64,000 nucleotides of DNA from Comamonadaceae bacterium (GCA_947475685.1 CANJNC010000005.1:37184-101183), one strand, 5' to 3'; positions 1-9,061 are shown, numbered from the stretch's first letter. Program-made: numbers and translations. The notes: generated by a model from the letters alone, not told the origin.

Positions 1-548
1 AACTTGATTCCTGCTTGAGAGGCAAACAACGCCATGGCAATGTGTTGAGGACTTCCATTGCCTCCAGAGCCATAGTTCAATTTACCAGGAGAGAGTTTGG
101 CCAAAGCGATGAAATCAGCAGCGTTTTTAATGGGCGAATCTGTCTGAACAACAAGTCCCCATTCAACGGTCGCAACCAAAGAGATGGGTTCAAAGTCCTT
201 TTGAATATCCCAGGGCAGCTTGCTTTGTAAGTTGGGAAGCATGGTCATGATGCTGTCATTAAAGCCACCAAGGGTATAGCCATCTCCAGCTGATTTGGCC
301 ACACGATCTGTTCCGATAACGCCAGAGGCACCTGCTTGATTTTCGATTGCAATACCAGTGCCCATGTTTTGAGACATTTTTTGTAAAACAATTCTTGCAG
401 CGTTATCAACTGCACTTCCTGCAGCCAAAGGCACAATGACTTTGATGGGCTTGGCGGGGTAACTAGATTGCGCGTGAGCAAGGGCGCCGATCATCAAATC
501 GGTTGCAAGGCCTAAGCTGAGGGTTTGAATCAAGTGGCGTCTTAACAT
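1..548 (-). CDS. Bug (TctC-family) solute receptor, C-terminus outside window
   Basis: Reverse-strand frame opening at the ATG at 548 and running off the left edge, so about 182 of roughly 325 residues are present. It starts with a signal peptide ending near AHAQ, followed by the Bug signature order: YPAKPIKVIVP, a glycine-rich loop (AAGSAVDNAAR), ENQAGASGVIGTDRVAK, a GDGYTL segment and NYGSGGNGSPQH. Bug proteins are periplasmic receptors for carboxylates or other small acids feeding tripartite (TTT) transporters. It lies 29 bases upstream of an Ldh-family dehydrogenase on the complementary strand and could bind that enzyme's substrate; this is inference. The usual PGG of the loop is replaced by AAG. 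Confidence 0.88.
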   Translation of the reverse strand, partial: MLRRHLIQTLSLGLATDLMIGALAHAQSSYPAKPIKVIVPLAAGSAVDNAARIVLQKMSQNMGTGIAIENQAGASGVIGTDRVAKSAGDGYTLGGFNDSIMTMLPNLQSKLPWDIQKDFEPISLVATVEWGLVVQTDSPIKNAADFIALAKLSPGKLNYGSGGNGSPQHIAMALFASQAGIK

Positions 549-577
549 TTTTATCTTTCTATAAATTGACCAAATAC

Positions 578-1645
578 TTATTTTGTCTGATTTGGCGTCA
601 AAGGTTGAATATGCAATTGGTTTGCAAGTTGCACCAATTGCTCGACCAGTGTTTGAGGCAAAGCGATGCCATTTTTCAGGTGCTCAACGCGTTTTTCGTG
701 ACTCTGCTCTCCAGGCAACCAAATCCTTTTGATGCCCCCCATCTTCGCACTGTTTCTAATGTCTCGGATCAGTTTGTCGGTTTGAGTCTTGAACTCATCG
801 ATATCACCAAACGCATCGGGATCGATGATGGCGATGGTTTGACCTGTGTTGGTGGTGGTTTTGTAGTCTTTGTTAAAGTCAATGACATCCTTGCCCATGG
901 CTGCACCATTGAGGGTGCCAGCCAAGAGTCCCACAACCAACGATAAGCCATACCCTTTATAGCCTCCAATGGGCAATAAGAATCCTTCTTCGCTTTTCTT
1001 GGGATCAAGCAAAGGGGCGCCATTTTTATCGATCATCCATCCTTCAGGCATGAGCTCGCCTTTTTGAGCTTTGGCTTTAACCTTCCCGTAGGCGGCAACT
1101 GTGGTTGCCATGTCCAAGACGATTGGAGTTTCTTCTCGAGTTGGAATAGCGGCTGCAATCGGGTTGGTTGACAAAAGCATGTCAATGCCGCCCCAGGGAG
1201 GCAGATGGTTTGCATTTCCAACGGCAAAGTACAAGCCAATCATGTCATGCTCTAGGGCCATGCGAGCGTAAAGCGAGGCAGGACCAGCGTGATTGCTGTG
1301 ATGGCTTCCAACCCAGGCTATACCAGAGGTTTTGGCTTTCTCAATAGCCAACTGGGTTGCTTTGTACATGACCAAATGCCCCATGGCGTTGTCGCCATCC
1401 AGCAATGCCGTGGCCAACTTTTCTTTGATGACCTTGATGTTGGGGTTTAAATTGATTCCACCTGAGAGAATTCTCTTTGCATAAGGAGCCAAACGAATAA
1501 TGCCGTGACCATCAGAGCCTTGAAGATCGGCTTTGGCCATGAGTTCTCCTATTAAAGCGCTGTCTTTTAAGGGCAGACCTAAGGCACACATGGCCTCAGT
1601 GATAAAGCGCTGGATGTTTTCAAAAGAGAAATAGTCTTGTTGCAT
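578..1645 (-). CDS. Ldh/YlbC-family NAD(P)-dependent 2-hydroxyacid dehydrogenase
   Basis: A 355-residue member of the malate/L-sulfolactate/ureidoglycolate dehydrogenase family (not related to classical Rossmann-fold LDH). Visible marks are DGHGI near residue 46, the HHSNHAGP segment near residue 116 that carries the catalytic histidine, the PPWGG stretch, and GGYKGYGLSL near residue 230. Length is normal. Members oxidise 2-hydroxyacids to 2-oxoacids with NAD(P) in the cytoplasm; the substrate cannot be read here. The gene starts five bases after the racemase-like gene stops, so the two form an operon, and the truncated Bug receptor follows, giving a receptor-racemase-dehydrogenase module. 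A second paralog is at 29814-30848. Confidence 0.85.
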   Translation of the reverse strand: MQQDYFSFENIQRFITEAMCALGLPLKDSALIGELMAKADLQGSDGHGIIRLAPYAKRILSGGINLNPNIKVIKEKLATALLDGDNAMGHLVMYKATQLAIEKAKTSGIAWVGSHHSNHAGPASLYARMALEHDMIGLYFAVGNANHLPPWGGIDMLLSTNPIAAAIPTREETPIVLDMATTVAAYGKVKAKAQKGELMPEGWMIDKNGAPLLDPKKSEEGFLLPIGGYKGYGLSLVVGLLAGTLNGAAMGKDVIDFNKDYKTTTNTGQTIAIIDPDAFGDIDEFKTQTDKLIRDIRNSAKMGGIKRIWLPGEQSHEKRVEHLKNGIALPQTLVEQLVQLANQLHIQPLTPNQTK

Positions 1646-1649
1646 GGCT

Positions 1650-2324
1650 TTAATGGGAGAGTTTTTGCATGATTGCTTTGACAGCGCTTGTGGGGCTCGT
1701 CAAGATGGGTATGTTGGTTTTTAACTGACAAAGGTTTTGTGCGTCTGCCATTGAAAATTGAGCCAACATGATGACGTCGCATGGTGGGGCATTCAATAAA
1801 GCCAGAGCGATCTTTTGATGATGTAAAAGTGCTTGTCCATTGGCCAAATCACTCATCGCCTCAGGCACAAAGAGGCCAGTAAAGTCGACCTTGATTTCTT
1901 TTGATTTGGCCAAAGCCAAGAACTCTTCTTTCATCGAAGCGATTGAGGCTTCGAATGTAGCGACCAAGAGGACGCTTAAATGTAAGGGTGCATGGCTCAT
2001 GCTCAGCGCTTCTTCGAACATGGCCTCATTGGGTTTTAAAATAGGAATAGCATGCTTTCTTGCGCATTCATCGATGGCCATGCCAAAGGCTGAGCATGTG
2101 AACAATATGCCCTTGGCACCTGTTTTAAGTGCATACTGAGTCAAATCTTCGAAGCGAGCATACATCTCCTTCGTCAATGTTTTGGCTTTTGCGTGGTCCT
2201 TGGACAAGGAGTCATCTAAAAGGTGAAAGGTTTCTGCATCCGGAGCAAAAACTTTAAAGGCATTGGAGATTGGCCCCATGGCCAGGGGCGTTGCGTGAAT
2301 TAAAGCAATTTTGGGGGCTTCCAA
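1650..2324 (-). CDS. Asp/Glu racemase-superfamily protein (arylmalonate decarboxylase-like)
   Basis: The product begins PKIALIHATPLAMGPI and carries a single catalytic-type cysteine in FTCSAFGMA near residue 80. The second site, where two-cysteine racemases have LxC, reads MLAQFSMA, so it has the one-cysteine layout of arylmalonate decarboxylases and related hydantoin or maleate enzymes. A racemase acting on a small acid is possible but less likely. There is no ATG at the front. I chose the TTG at 2324 because AGGA lies eight bases upstream and the first beta strand follows immediately; a longer TTG start at 2375 adds 17 residues without a ribosome site. It is first gene of an operon with the Ldh-family dehydrogenase. 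Confidence 0.75.
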   Translation of the reverse strand: MEAPKIALIHATPLAMGPISNAFKVFAPDAETFHLLDDSLSKDHAKAKTLTKEMYARFEDLTQYALKTGAKGILFTCSAFGMAIDECARKHAIPILKPNEAMFEEALSMSHAPLHLSVLLVATFEASIASMKEEFLALAKSKEIKVDFTGLFVPEAMSDLANGQALLHHQKIALALLNAPPCDVIMLAQFSMADAQNLCQLKTNIPILTSPTSAVKAIMQKLSH

Positions 2325-2405
2325 GATGGTGGTCCTGCGAGTTTTTTTGAGTAAAATAGCCCAAAGCGTACCCAAGGGCAGCGACAGTAAAGGTTTGTTA
2401 TTTTA

Positions 2406-2424
2406 TCCCTAAGACGAGTAGGGA
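2406..2424. promoter_or_regulatory. Inverted repeat in divergent spacer
   Basis: TCCCTA and TAGGGA flank a 7-base loop in the AT-rich spacer between the divergent racemase-like and globin-like genes. It has no U-tract on either side, so an operator is more likely than a terminator. Function unproven. Confidence 0.3.
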
Positions 2425-2533
2425 AATTAACTATTTACTGTACGTATTATTTCTGCGATATTCAGGGATCAGCTGTTTTTCATAGGAAAAAGGATATTTA
2501 ATTGTCAAATTTAGCTATAAATGAGGTGTTTCT

Positions 2534-3337
2534 ATGTTGTCTCTGATCAATAAGTACGGCGGGGAGAAGTTTTACAAAAAATTGATCACTCAATTTTATG
2601 AGGAAGTTACAGGCCAAAGAGCGATGAGGCACTATTTCTTTAATGTGCCGTTTGAAAAACTCTTAAGCGATCAAATCGAGTATGGCCAGTTTATTATGAA
2701 GAAAACTGATCGTGGCTACCGTGAGCCACCCATGCAATGGGCGCCAAACGACATTCGTGTCTCCCCAAGTGTTTTTGATGAAGTCATGGTCGCCTTAGAG
2801 AATTTGATGTACAAAGCCAAAGTCGCAAGGGATGATATTCCTATCTTTAATTGGCATATTTTGGACTTATGTGAAGAAACAAGAAGCCAAACGGTCGATA
2901 CCAAAATCATGACCTTAAAAGCGGTTGAAATCAATTCGGAATCCATTAAAGAGATGTACGACAAAAACAAGGCCGATGGTCGAGTTGAAAAAAATGGAGA
3001 GGTTTTTGTCACCCGAGGAGTGACCTATCCGATTTGGAATACCATCAAGCCGGTCGATAAAACCATCAGTTTGATTGGTCGAGCATTTACCAATGACCCT
3101 AGTCGTGTCAAAGAGATGAACGAGATCAAGGAAAAGGCCATGTTAAAAGTGCCCTTTTTAAACTTACAAAGTTACGAGTCTGAAAAAGTGTCCCTTATCC
3201 ATTGTGAACTTAAATTGTCTTTTGCTCAGGGCATCCCAGTTCGCTTGTTGCTCAAGTGCGCACGTGAGTTCTCGACCGCTTTCAATGAGGTATTGGCTGC
3301 AGATAAAGAGCAGGTTTTGAAGAATTTGTCGCGCTAA
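2534..3337 (+). CDS. Truncated-globin-like protein without heme histidine, plus unknown C-terminal domain
   Basis: A 267-residue protein. Residues 1-110 follow the group I truncated hemoglobin pattern: KYGGEKFYKKL, FYEEV, the YFFNVPFEKLLSDQ segment, then the F-helix region and SPSVFDEVM. At the proximal heme position, where the family has AH, this protein has AP (Pro71), and the distal HQ is DQ (Asp46-Gln47), so heme binding by the usual ligands looks impossible. Residues about 130-267 match nothing I recognise and end in a helical segment. The GAGGTG six bases before the ATG supports the start. It lies 22 bases upstream of the deacetylase-like gene and probably shares its transcript. A heme-free globin sensor domain is my inference. 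Confidence 0.7.
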   Translation: MLSLINKYGGEKFYKKLITQFYEEVTGQRAMRHYFFNVPFEKLLSDQIEYGQFIMKKTDRGYREPPMQWAPNDIRVSPSVFDEVMVALENLMYKAKVARDDIPIFNWHILDLCEETRSQTVDTKIMTLKAVEINSESIKEMYDKNKADGRVEKNGEVFVTRGVTYPIWNTIKPVDKTISLIGRAFTNDPSRVKEMNEIKEKAMLKVPFLNLQSYESEKVSLIHCELKLSFAQGIPVRLLLKCAREFSTAFNEVLAADKEQVLKNLSR

Positions 3338-3359
3338 ACCCCTAACTCAATGACGCTTC

Positions 3360-4238
3360 ATGCAAGAAGAAACAATTCGTCTGAATGACCATTTCCGCTG
3401 GCCTGGCTCCAAAAGAGTGGCCATTATTTTTAACATCGCCTATGAGGCTTGGTCTGATGGGCAGGCCCCTGGCATAGGGCCCATGGGCAATGTATTGAAG
3501 CCAGGGTTTTTTGATACAAACGCGCAGTCTTGGGCAAATTTTGGTGCAGTTCGAGGGATCCATCGACTGCTAGATTACGCAGATAAGCGGCACATCAAGA
3601 CCAGTGTCATGGTCAACGGTGTTTTGGCTCAAAGAGATCCAAACTCCGTTCGATCTATTCACGAAAGAGGACATGAAATAGTGAACCATTCCTGGGGCAT
3701 GGACGTCATTCCGGTTTATTTTGATGAAGCTCAAGAAAAAGCAAACATCGAGCGCAATCATCAAATTTTGACGCAAGTCAGTGGAATTGAACCAAAGGGT
3801 TGGATCAGTCCCAGAGGAACTGGCAGTGCAATTTCAGCCAAACTTTTAGCCCAGTACGGCTATACCCATCATGGCGACTGCAACGACGATGATCGCCCTT
3901 ATGTAAAGTCCTTTGGGGATAAAAGAATTGTTTGTATTCCTTTGACCATGGATGTCAATGACTTGCCAACGAGTATTCGTTATGGGCATTCGCCCAGACA
4001 CATGCTAGAGGCCTTTGAGGATACATTTTCAGCCATGATGGACCGTGAAACTGTGCCTTTGATGATGGATGTGACCGCACACACACATGTTTTTGGACGT
4101 CCCTCAGGTGCTTGGGTCTTTGATGAAATCATGGCTCAGATGCACTCCAGAAGCGATGTTTGGGTCACGACAAGAAAAGAAATGGCCGATTATGTTTTAA
4201 GCACGTCTTTGAATAAAAAAGAATGGCTCATGCCCTGA
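3360..4238 (+). CDS. Polysaccharide deacetylase-family (NodB/PuuE-like) hydrolase
   Basis: 292 residues with the NodB-type barrel: a first segment VAIIFNIAYEAW, the metal-binding region GHEIVNHSWGMD near residue 109, the substrate-side motif GWISPRGTGS near 148, and a late MDVTAHTHVFGRPSG near 230. This order is seen in cytoplasmic PuuE-like allantoinases and related amide hydrolases rather than in exported chitin deacetylases, and no signal peptide is present. The first metal Asp of classical NodB (TFDD) is replaced by NIAYE, as in the PuuE branch. It follows the globin-like gene by 22 bases and precedes a Bug receptor, so it may hydrolyse an imported cyclic amide. Substrate unknown. Confidence 0.75.
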   Translation: MQEETIRLNDHFRWPGSKRVAIIFNIAYEAWSDGQAPGIGPMGNVLKPGFFDTNAQSWANFGAVRGIHRLLDYADKRHIKTSVMVNGVLAQRDPNSVRSIHERGHEIVNHSWGMDVIPVYFDEAQEKANIERNHQILTQVSGIEPKGWISPRGTGSAISAKLLAQYGYTHHGDCNDDDRPYVKSFGDKRIVCIPLTMDVNDLPTSIRYGHSPRHMLEAFEDTFSAMMDRETVPLMMDVTAHTHVFGRPSGAWVFDEIMAQMHSRSDVWVTTRKEMADYVLSTSLNKKEWLMP

Positions 4239-4306
4239 GTCCTAATTTTTGAATCTTGCTTGAAATTCAGTGTCTCGCATACCAACCATGAGTCAATTCT
4301 TTGCAT

Positions 4307-5293
4307 ATGAAAAAACAATTTAAAAAAACATGTGAAGCTTTGCTATGTGTCGTCTTTTCATGCCTGTGTTTGAGTGCGCTTGCACAACCCACGGCCCTCA
4401 CTTACCCCAATAAGCCGATCAAGTTCATCGTGGCTTTTGCCCCTGGCGGTCCTGCAGATATCATTGCAAGACTCCTGGGGCAAAGATTAAGTGAATCCTT
4501 GGGCCAAGCGGTCGTGATTGAAAACAAGGCTGGTGCGGGTGGCAACATTGCAAGCTTGTTCGTGACCAAAGCCCCAACCGATGGCTACACCGTTTTGGTC
4601 AATACAAGTTCATTGGCAGTCAATGCCTCACTTTTAAAAAACCCTGGGTTTGATGCTGAAAAAGACTTGGTGGTAGCGAGCATTGTTGCCTCGAGTCCAA
4701 ATCTTTTGGTTTCCTCGCCTCTTTTAAAAGCAAAAAATTTGCAAGAAGTGGTGATTGAGGCCAAGGACGGTAAATACAACTATGGATCAGCTGGGACGGG
4801 AACAACACCACACTTGAGTGCAGAATACTTGTTTAAAGTGCTGGCTAAAATTGATGTTACACACATCCCTTTTCAAGGTGCAACACCAGCACTTCAAGCC
4901 TCCATGGCAGGTCAAGTTGAATTGGCAAGTGTGGCGCTCCCTGCCGCGGTGGAAATTGTCAAGAGCGCAAGAGTTCGAGGCTTGGCCGTGACCAGTTCAA
5001 AGCGCAACTCCTCTCTTCCCGATGTGCCGACCTTGGCAGAGGCTGGCTTTCCAGGCTTCATTGATTACACTTGGGTTGGACTATTTTTCCCTGCAAAAAC
5101 ACCGCCTGAAATCATTAAAAGAATCAATCAAGAAACAAGCGTGCTATTGAAAAACCCTGAATTTTTAAATAAATTAAACGCTGTGGGCTTTGAGCCTGTG
5201 GGCGGGACGGCTCAAGAGGCGTCAGAGTATCTCAAAAGCGAACTCTCAAAATGGGCCAAGGTCGTGAAAGAGATTGGTATCAAGGTGGAATAG
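4307..5293 (+). CDS. Bug (TctC-family) solute receptor
   Basis: Start taken at the ATG at 4307 (MKKQFKK); the frame stays open to a TTG six bases earlier. A lysine-rich n-region and hydrophobic core end at SALAQ, giving about 328 residues. Receptor motifs in order: TYPNKPIKFIVAFAPGGP, ADIIARLLGQ, ENKAGAGGNIAS, NYGSAGTGTTPHLSAEY, HIPFQGATPALQ, LPDVPTLAEAGFPGF. It sits 68 bases after the deacetylase-like gene on the same strand and faces the next Bug gene tail to tail. A likely role is periplasmic capture of that hydrolase's substrate, which is inference from position. Confidence 0.93.
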   Translation: MKKQFKKTCEALLCVVFSCLCLSALAQPTALTYPNKPIKFIVAFAPGGPADIIARLLGQRLSESLGQAVVIENKAGAGGNIASLFVTKAPTDGYTVLVNTSSLAVNASLLKNPGFDAEKDLVVASIVASSPNLLVSSPLLKAKNLQEVVIEAKDGKYNYGSAGTGTTPHLSAEYLFKVLAKIDVTHIPFQGATPALQASMAGQVELASVALPAAVEIVKSARVRGLAVTSSKRNSSLPDVPTLAEAGFPGFIDYTWVGLFFPAKTPPEIIKRINQETSVLLKNPEFLNKLNAVGFEPVGGTAQEASEYLKSELSKWAKVVKEIGIKVE

Positions 5294-5351
5294 ATCAGCC
5301 CTAGGCCGCGGTCATTCAAACGGTCTCAGGTGTTGTCTGCTTTAAAAAGGT

Positions 5352-6365
5352 TCAGTCGGGTTTGATCTTTGAAGCTTGAACAACCGGTCTCCATCGTTCA
5401 ATTTCAGATGCAATCAGCCTGCCAAAAACCTCTGGCGGACTGGGTGTTGCCTCAGCCCCTTCGGATTGCAGTCTCGATTTGATTTCAACCGTATTCAAAA
5501 TAGCGTTAATCTCACTGTTTAACTTCAAGACGATCGCTTGCGATGTGCCGGCAGGCGCAACAATGCCATACCACTGATCAGCCTCAAATCCAAGCAACTC
5601 TTTGATGCCACTTTCTGCCACAGTCGGTACATCAGGAAGACTGCTTAATCGGACTTTGCTTGAGACGGCCAAAGGTCGAAGTTGTCCGCCCTTGATAAAG
5701 CCACTGACTGCAGGCGCACCCGTAAACATCAGTTGAACTTGTCCAGAGACCAAGTCTGTGACTGCAGGAGCGGTTCCTTTGTAAGGCACGTGGACCATAG
5801 AGGTTTGACTTTGCAATTTAAAGTACTCGGTCGCTAAATGCGCCGCACTTCCATTGCCGCCAGAGCCAAAGTTCAAAGCGTTGGGTTTGCTTTTTGCATA
5901 TTCAATCAATTCTTTGACATTTTTCACAGGTATGTTTGGATTGACCACCATCACGTTGGGAACTTTTGCGATCCATGCAACTGGCGCAAAGCTTTTGATC
6001 GGGTCATAGGGTAAATTGGGGTACAAGGATGGAGTGACAGCCAACGTACCAATGTGCCCCATCAAAATGGTGTATCCGTCTGGGGCTGACTTGGCCACTT
6101 TGTCTGCCCCAATGGAGCCGCCTGCCCCAGGAACATTGTCAATGATCACGCTTTGGTTCCAAGACTGGGATAATTTTTGTCCAATCGAGCGCGCCAAAAT
6201 GTCTGTGCTTCCTCCTGGGGTGAAGGGCACGATCATTCGGATGGGTTTATTTGGATAAGTTTGTACTTGTGCAAATCCAGCGATTGCGAACCAAAGCCCT
6301 ACATGGCAAAGCCAAGACAATTTTAAAATTTTACTTGATTTGAAGCTGTAAGGGGTATGATTCAT
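5352..6365 (-). CDS. Bug (TctC-family) solute receptor
   Basis: 337 residues from the ATG at 6365. A charged n-region (MNHTPYSFKSSKILKL) and hydrophobic core end near GFAQ. Motifs: TYPNKPIRMIVPFTPGGSTD, ILARSIGQKL, DNVPGAGGSIGADKVAK, NFGSGGNGSAAH, HVPYKGTAPAVTDL, LPDVPTVAESG. It is convergent with the Bug gene at 4307 (58 bases apart) and divergent from the Pht5-like gene at 6610, so the 244-base spacer between them carries promoters for both. The repeated pairing of Bug genes with oxidative or decarboxylating enzymes suggests it serves the 6610-9061 cluster. Confidence 0.93.
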   Translation of the reverse strand: MNHTPYSFKSSKILKLSWLCHVGLWFAIAGFAQVQTYPNKPIRMIVPFTPGGSTDILARSIGQKLSQSWNQSVIIDNVPGAGGSIGADKVAKSAPDGYTILMGHIGTLAVTPSLYPNLPYDPIKSFAPVAWIAKVPNVMVVNPNIPVKNVKELIEYAKSKPNALNFGSGGNGSAAHLATEYFKLQSQTSMVHVPYKGTAPAVTDLVSGQVQLMFTGAPAVSGFIKGGQLRPLAVSSKVRLSSLPDVPTVAESGIKELLGFEADQWYGIVAPAGTSQAIVLKLNSEINAILNTVEIKSRLQSEGAEATPSPPEVFGRLIASEIERWRPVVQASKIKPD

Positions 6366-6541
6366 TTGAAGCCTAAGTTGATGCCGTGCTTTATTCTAAA
6401 ACGATTAAGCCCATTGCAGCGGATATAAAACCATCTGAGCCAGGCTTTAAGGCATGCAAGCTCAATTCATCCGATTATTGGTTCTTCGAGCCATATGGGT
6501 GAAGACCCTAGTTTGATTAATAATAAGCGCTTGAAATCCAT

Positions 6542-6556
6542 CACATTCGAAGTGTG
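6542..6556. promoter_or_regulatory. Near-palindrome upstream of the Pht5-like gene
   Basis: CACATTCGAAGTGTG is an almost perfect inverted repeat around TTCGAA with two symmetric mismatched positions. It lies 53 bases before the ATG at 6610 in the divergent spacer, a normal operator position. No regulator gene is adjacent. Confidence 0.3.
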
Positions 6557-6609
6557 GATAGAATTGTCTCTTTAAACGATTTAAATCCAGCATGAGGAGA
6601 TGGGGCGAA

Positions 6610-7599
6610 ATGTCTTTACTAAAACTTACGATCGCAACGACCGATTACGATCACTTTAGAGATTTCAGGTTGGGACAAGTCAAGGCTGAAGGCATTGACT
6701 TGAATTGGTTGAATTTGGGGCATCATGAATGTTTTGCGCGTTTCACAGCGAATCGTGAATTTGATCTCTCGGAGTTGTCCTTTGCTAAATTTTGCACGCA
6801 AGTAACGCGCAAGGACAGTGACATCATCGGCTTACCCGTCATTTGTTCAAGACTTTTTCGTTTCAGTTCATTTTATGTAAATAAAAAAAGTGGGATTAAA
6901 ACTGCCAAAGATCTAATCGGAAAGAAAATTGGCTCGCCTGAATGGGCCCATTCAGCAGCTGTTTACATGCGTGGATGGCTTCACAATGACATGGGGGTGA
7001 AGTTAAAAGACGTTCATTGGTATCAAGCCGGTGCCAATTCGCCTGGTCGTGCAGAAAAAGTGGAAATCTCACTGCCCGAGGATGTGAAATTGACGCGTGT
7101 TGCTGACAAGTCGCTGAGTGAAATGCTGGCCTCAGGGGAGATTGATTGTGCAATCATTGCAAGGCCCCCCACTTGCTTCTTAGAAGGTCACCCAGATATT
7201 GTCCGATTATTTCCCGATTACTTGGAAATGGAGGAGGATTACTTTGCCAAGACCAAAGTATGGCCCATCATGCACATCATCGCCATGAAGAAGTCCATCG
7301 TTGAACAATATCCATGGGTTGCGAGGAACATGTTCAATGCTTTTCAAGAGTCCAAGAAAAGAAGTCTCGAGCGTCTCTTGGATCCAGCTGTTTCAAGGTA
7401 CCCCATTCCATGGCTCACGACCTATGCCCGTAAAATGCGTGACATGTTCAACGGCGATACATTCCCATACGGCATTGAAGAAAATCGCGCCACATGGGAG
7501 TTGATGTCTTTGTACACCTATCAGCAAGGCATTGCCCATCGTCCATTCACGCCAGAGGAAATTTTTCCTAAAGGCATCATGACATCCGTGATTATTTGA
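6610..7599 (+). CDS. Pht5-like (4,5-dihydroxyphthalate decarboxylase-family) periplasmic-binding-fold protein
   Basis: About 329 residues. The start MSLLKLTIATTDYDHF fits the family and is preceded by GAGGAG at ten bases; an ATG 18 bases upstream overlaps that ribosome site and is less likely. The family has a type II periplasmic-binding-protein fold: FDLSELSFAKF, GLPVICSRLFRFSSFYVN, AKDLIGKKIGSPEWAHSA, and a late SGEIDCAIIARPP. No signal peptide is visible, which favours a cytoplasmic enzyme of the 4,5-dihydroxyphthalate decarboxylase type over a transport receptor. It heads an operon with two class II aldolase-like genes. A second, divergent copy is at 26791-27684. Actual substrate unknown. 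Confidence 0.72.
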   Translation: MSLLKLTIATTDYDHFRDFRLGQVKAEGIDLNWLNLGHHECFARFTANREFDLSELSFAKFCTQVTRKDSDIIGLPVICSRLFRFSSFYVNKKSGIKTAKDLIGKKIGSPEWAHSAAVYMRGWLHNDMGVKLKDVHWYQAGANSPGRAEKVEISLPEDVKLTRVADKSLSEMLASGEIDCAIIARPPTCFLEGHPDIVRLFPDYLEMEEDYFAKTKVWPIMHIIAMKKSIVEQYPWVARNMFNAFQESKKRSLERLLDPAVSRYPIPWLTTYARKMRDMFNGDTFPYGIEENRATWELMSLYTYQQGIAHRPFTPEEIFPKGIMTSVII

Positions 7600-7612
7600 A
7601 GCGAGAAAATTT

Positions 7613-8359
7613 ATGAGTACAGTACCTTCCTCCGGTGGGCCAGTTGATCAAGGTTTGATCAAGGACTTGGCAGCAGCAAGTAGAATTTTGGCCAATCAAG
7701 GTGTGGTGGATGGTTTTGGACATGTTTCCATGAGACACCCAAGTGCACCCGATCGATTCTTAATGGCCAAGTCAACGCCCCCCGCTTTGGTCATGCCCGA
7801 GGACATCATTGAGTATGACCTGGATAGCCAACCTTGCAATGCAAAGGGCCGAAATAGCTTTTTAGAGCGATTCATCCACAGTGAAATTTACAAGGCCAGG
7901 CCAGATGTGATGTCTGTGGTTCACAGCCACTCGCCTTCAGTGGTGCCTTTTGGTTTGGTGAGAGTCAAGATGCAGGCCATGTTCCACAATGCTGCTTTTT
8001 TGGCCCAAGAGCCCCCAATTTTTGACATTGCTGATAAGTTTGGTGAAACGGACATGTTGGTCGGCAATATTGAAAAGGGCCTTGCGTTGGCTGACGTCAT
8101 GGGCCAAAAGGACATAGTGATGATGAGGGCGCACGGCAGTGTGGCTTGTGGGCCCTCCCTTCAGACTGCGGTTTTTAGGGCGGTTTATACGGAAGTGAAT
8201 GCAAGAATTCAGCACATGACCATCGCCTTGTCCCAAGGACAGCCCATTTCCTTTTTGAGCCCAGAGGAGGGTCGATTGGCTGACCAAGTCAATCAAGGTG
8301 CTGGACTAAGAGCCTGGGACTTGTGGAGAGCGCAAGTGCGTGCAGAGCTTAATTGGTAG
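7613..8359 (+). CDS. Class II aldolase/adducin-family protein
   Basis: 248 residues. Metal-binding residues of the fuculose-phosphate aldolase fold are visible: Glu91 in FIHSEIY, His104 and His106 in VHSHSPSVVPFG, and His174 in RAHGSV. The family includes sugar-phosphate aldolases and several non-phosphorylated-acid aldolases and decarboxylases acting on ring-cleavage products. It begins 13 bases after the Pht5-like gene and is followed by a second, more distant aldolase 24 bases on. It closely resembles the gene at 41404-42120 (shared GVVDGFGH, ERFIHSEI and VHSHSPSV blocks), so those two are paralogs. A role in the breakdown of an aromatic-derived acid is inference. Confidence 0.85.
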   Translation: MSTVPSSGGPVDQGLIKDLAAASRILANQGVVDGFGHVSMRHPSAPDRFLMAKSTPPALVMPEDIIEYDLDSQPCNAKGRNSFLERFIHSEIYKARPDVMSVVHSHSPSVVPFGLVRVKMQAMFHNAAFLAQEPPIFDIADKFGETDMLVGNIEKGLALADVMGQKDIVMMRAHGSVACGPSLQTAVFRAVYTEVNARIQHMTIALSQGQPISFLSPEEGRLADQVNQGAGLRAWDLWRAQVRAELNW

Positions 8360-8383
8360 AACGTTCTAAGGGAGATTTAAAGC

Positions 8384-9061
8384 ATGTCTGAGGTTTTAAA
8401 ATTAAAACAACAATTGGTTGACTGTATAAGAATGCTAGAGCATGAAGGCATCATCGATTACAACGGTCATGCCAGTATCAAATTGTCTGAAACACAAATG
8501 CTGATCAATATTGGATCTTGCCAAAGGAGTTCTTTGACAGTTGACGATATCTGCACCATCGATTTGCAAGGCAATTTACTTGAGGGATCGAACAAACCAC
8601 CCCTTGAATTTCATTTGCATGCAGGAATTTATAAGGTGCGACCAGATGTAAAAGCAATTGTTCATGCGCACCCACAGTGGTCCACCTATTTGACGATGGT
8701 TGGTGAGCCCTATGCGCCAGTTTTTGCCCAAGGCTCTTTGCTGTATCCCATGCCCGTGCTTGATTCGCCCAACTCCATCAACAATACGGCCATGGCTGAG
8801 CGGTTGGCCAAAACATTGGGCAATCATGGGGCTGCACTCATGAAATCTCACGGAGCGGTTACGGTTGGAAAGTCGATTGTGGAGGCGTTTGTGCTTGCAA
8901 ATTACATGGAAGAAAATGCACATAGGCAATACATGGCCATGCAAATAGGCAAACCCTATCACTTTACACAAGAGGAGATGAGGTTGTGTAGAGAAAAACT
9001 ATGGTCTGACGTTTTGTTCCAAAGAGTGTGGGATCATTTCCACGCCAAATTGGATCATTGA
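8384..9061 (+). CDS. Class II aldolase/adducin-family protein
   Basis: 225 residues, a second aldolase-fold protein in the same operon but clearly different from its neighbour. Putative zinc ligands are His94 and His96 in VHAHPQ and His156 in KSHGAV; Glu75 lies in PPLEFHLH. GGGAG lies about ten bases before the ATG. The stop overlaps by seven bases with the stop of the convergent aroE-like gene. Tandem aldolases may act on successive products or form a mixed complex; the sequence does not tell. Confidence 0.85.
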   Translation: MSEVLKLKQQLVDCIRMLEHEGIIDYNGHASIKLSETQMLINIGSCQRSSLTVDDICTIDLQGNLLEGSNKPPLEFHLHAGIYKVRPDVKAIVHAHPQWSTYLTMVGEPYAPVFAQGSLLYPMPVLDSPNSINNTAMAERLAKTLGNHGAALMKSHGAVTVGKSIVEAFVLANYMEENAHRQYMAMQIGKPYHFTQEEMRLCREKLWSDVLFQRVWDHFHAKLDH

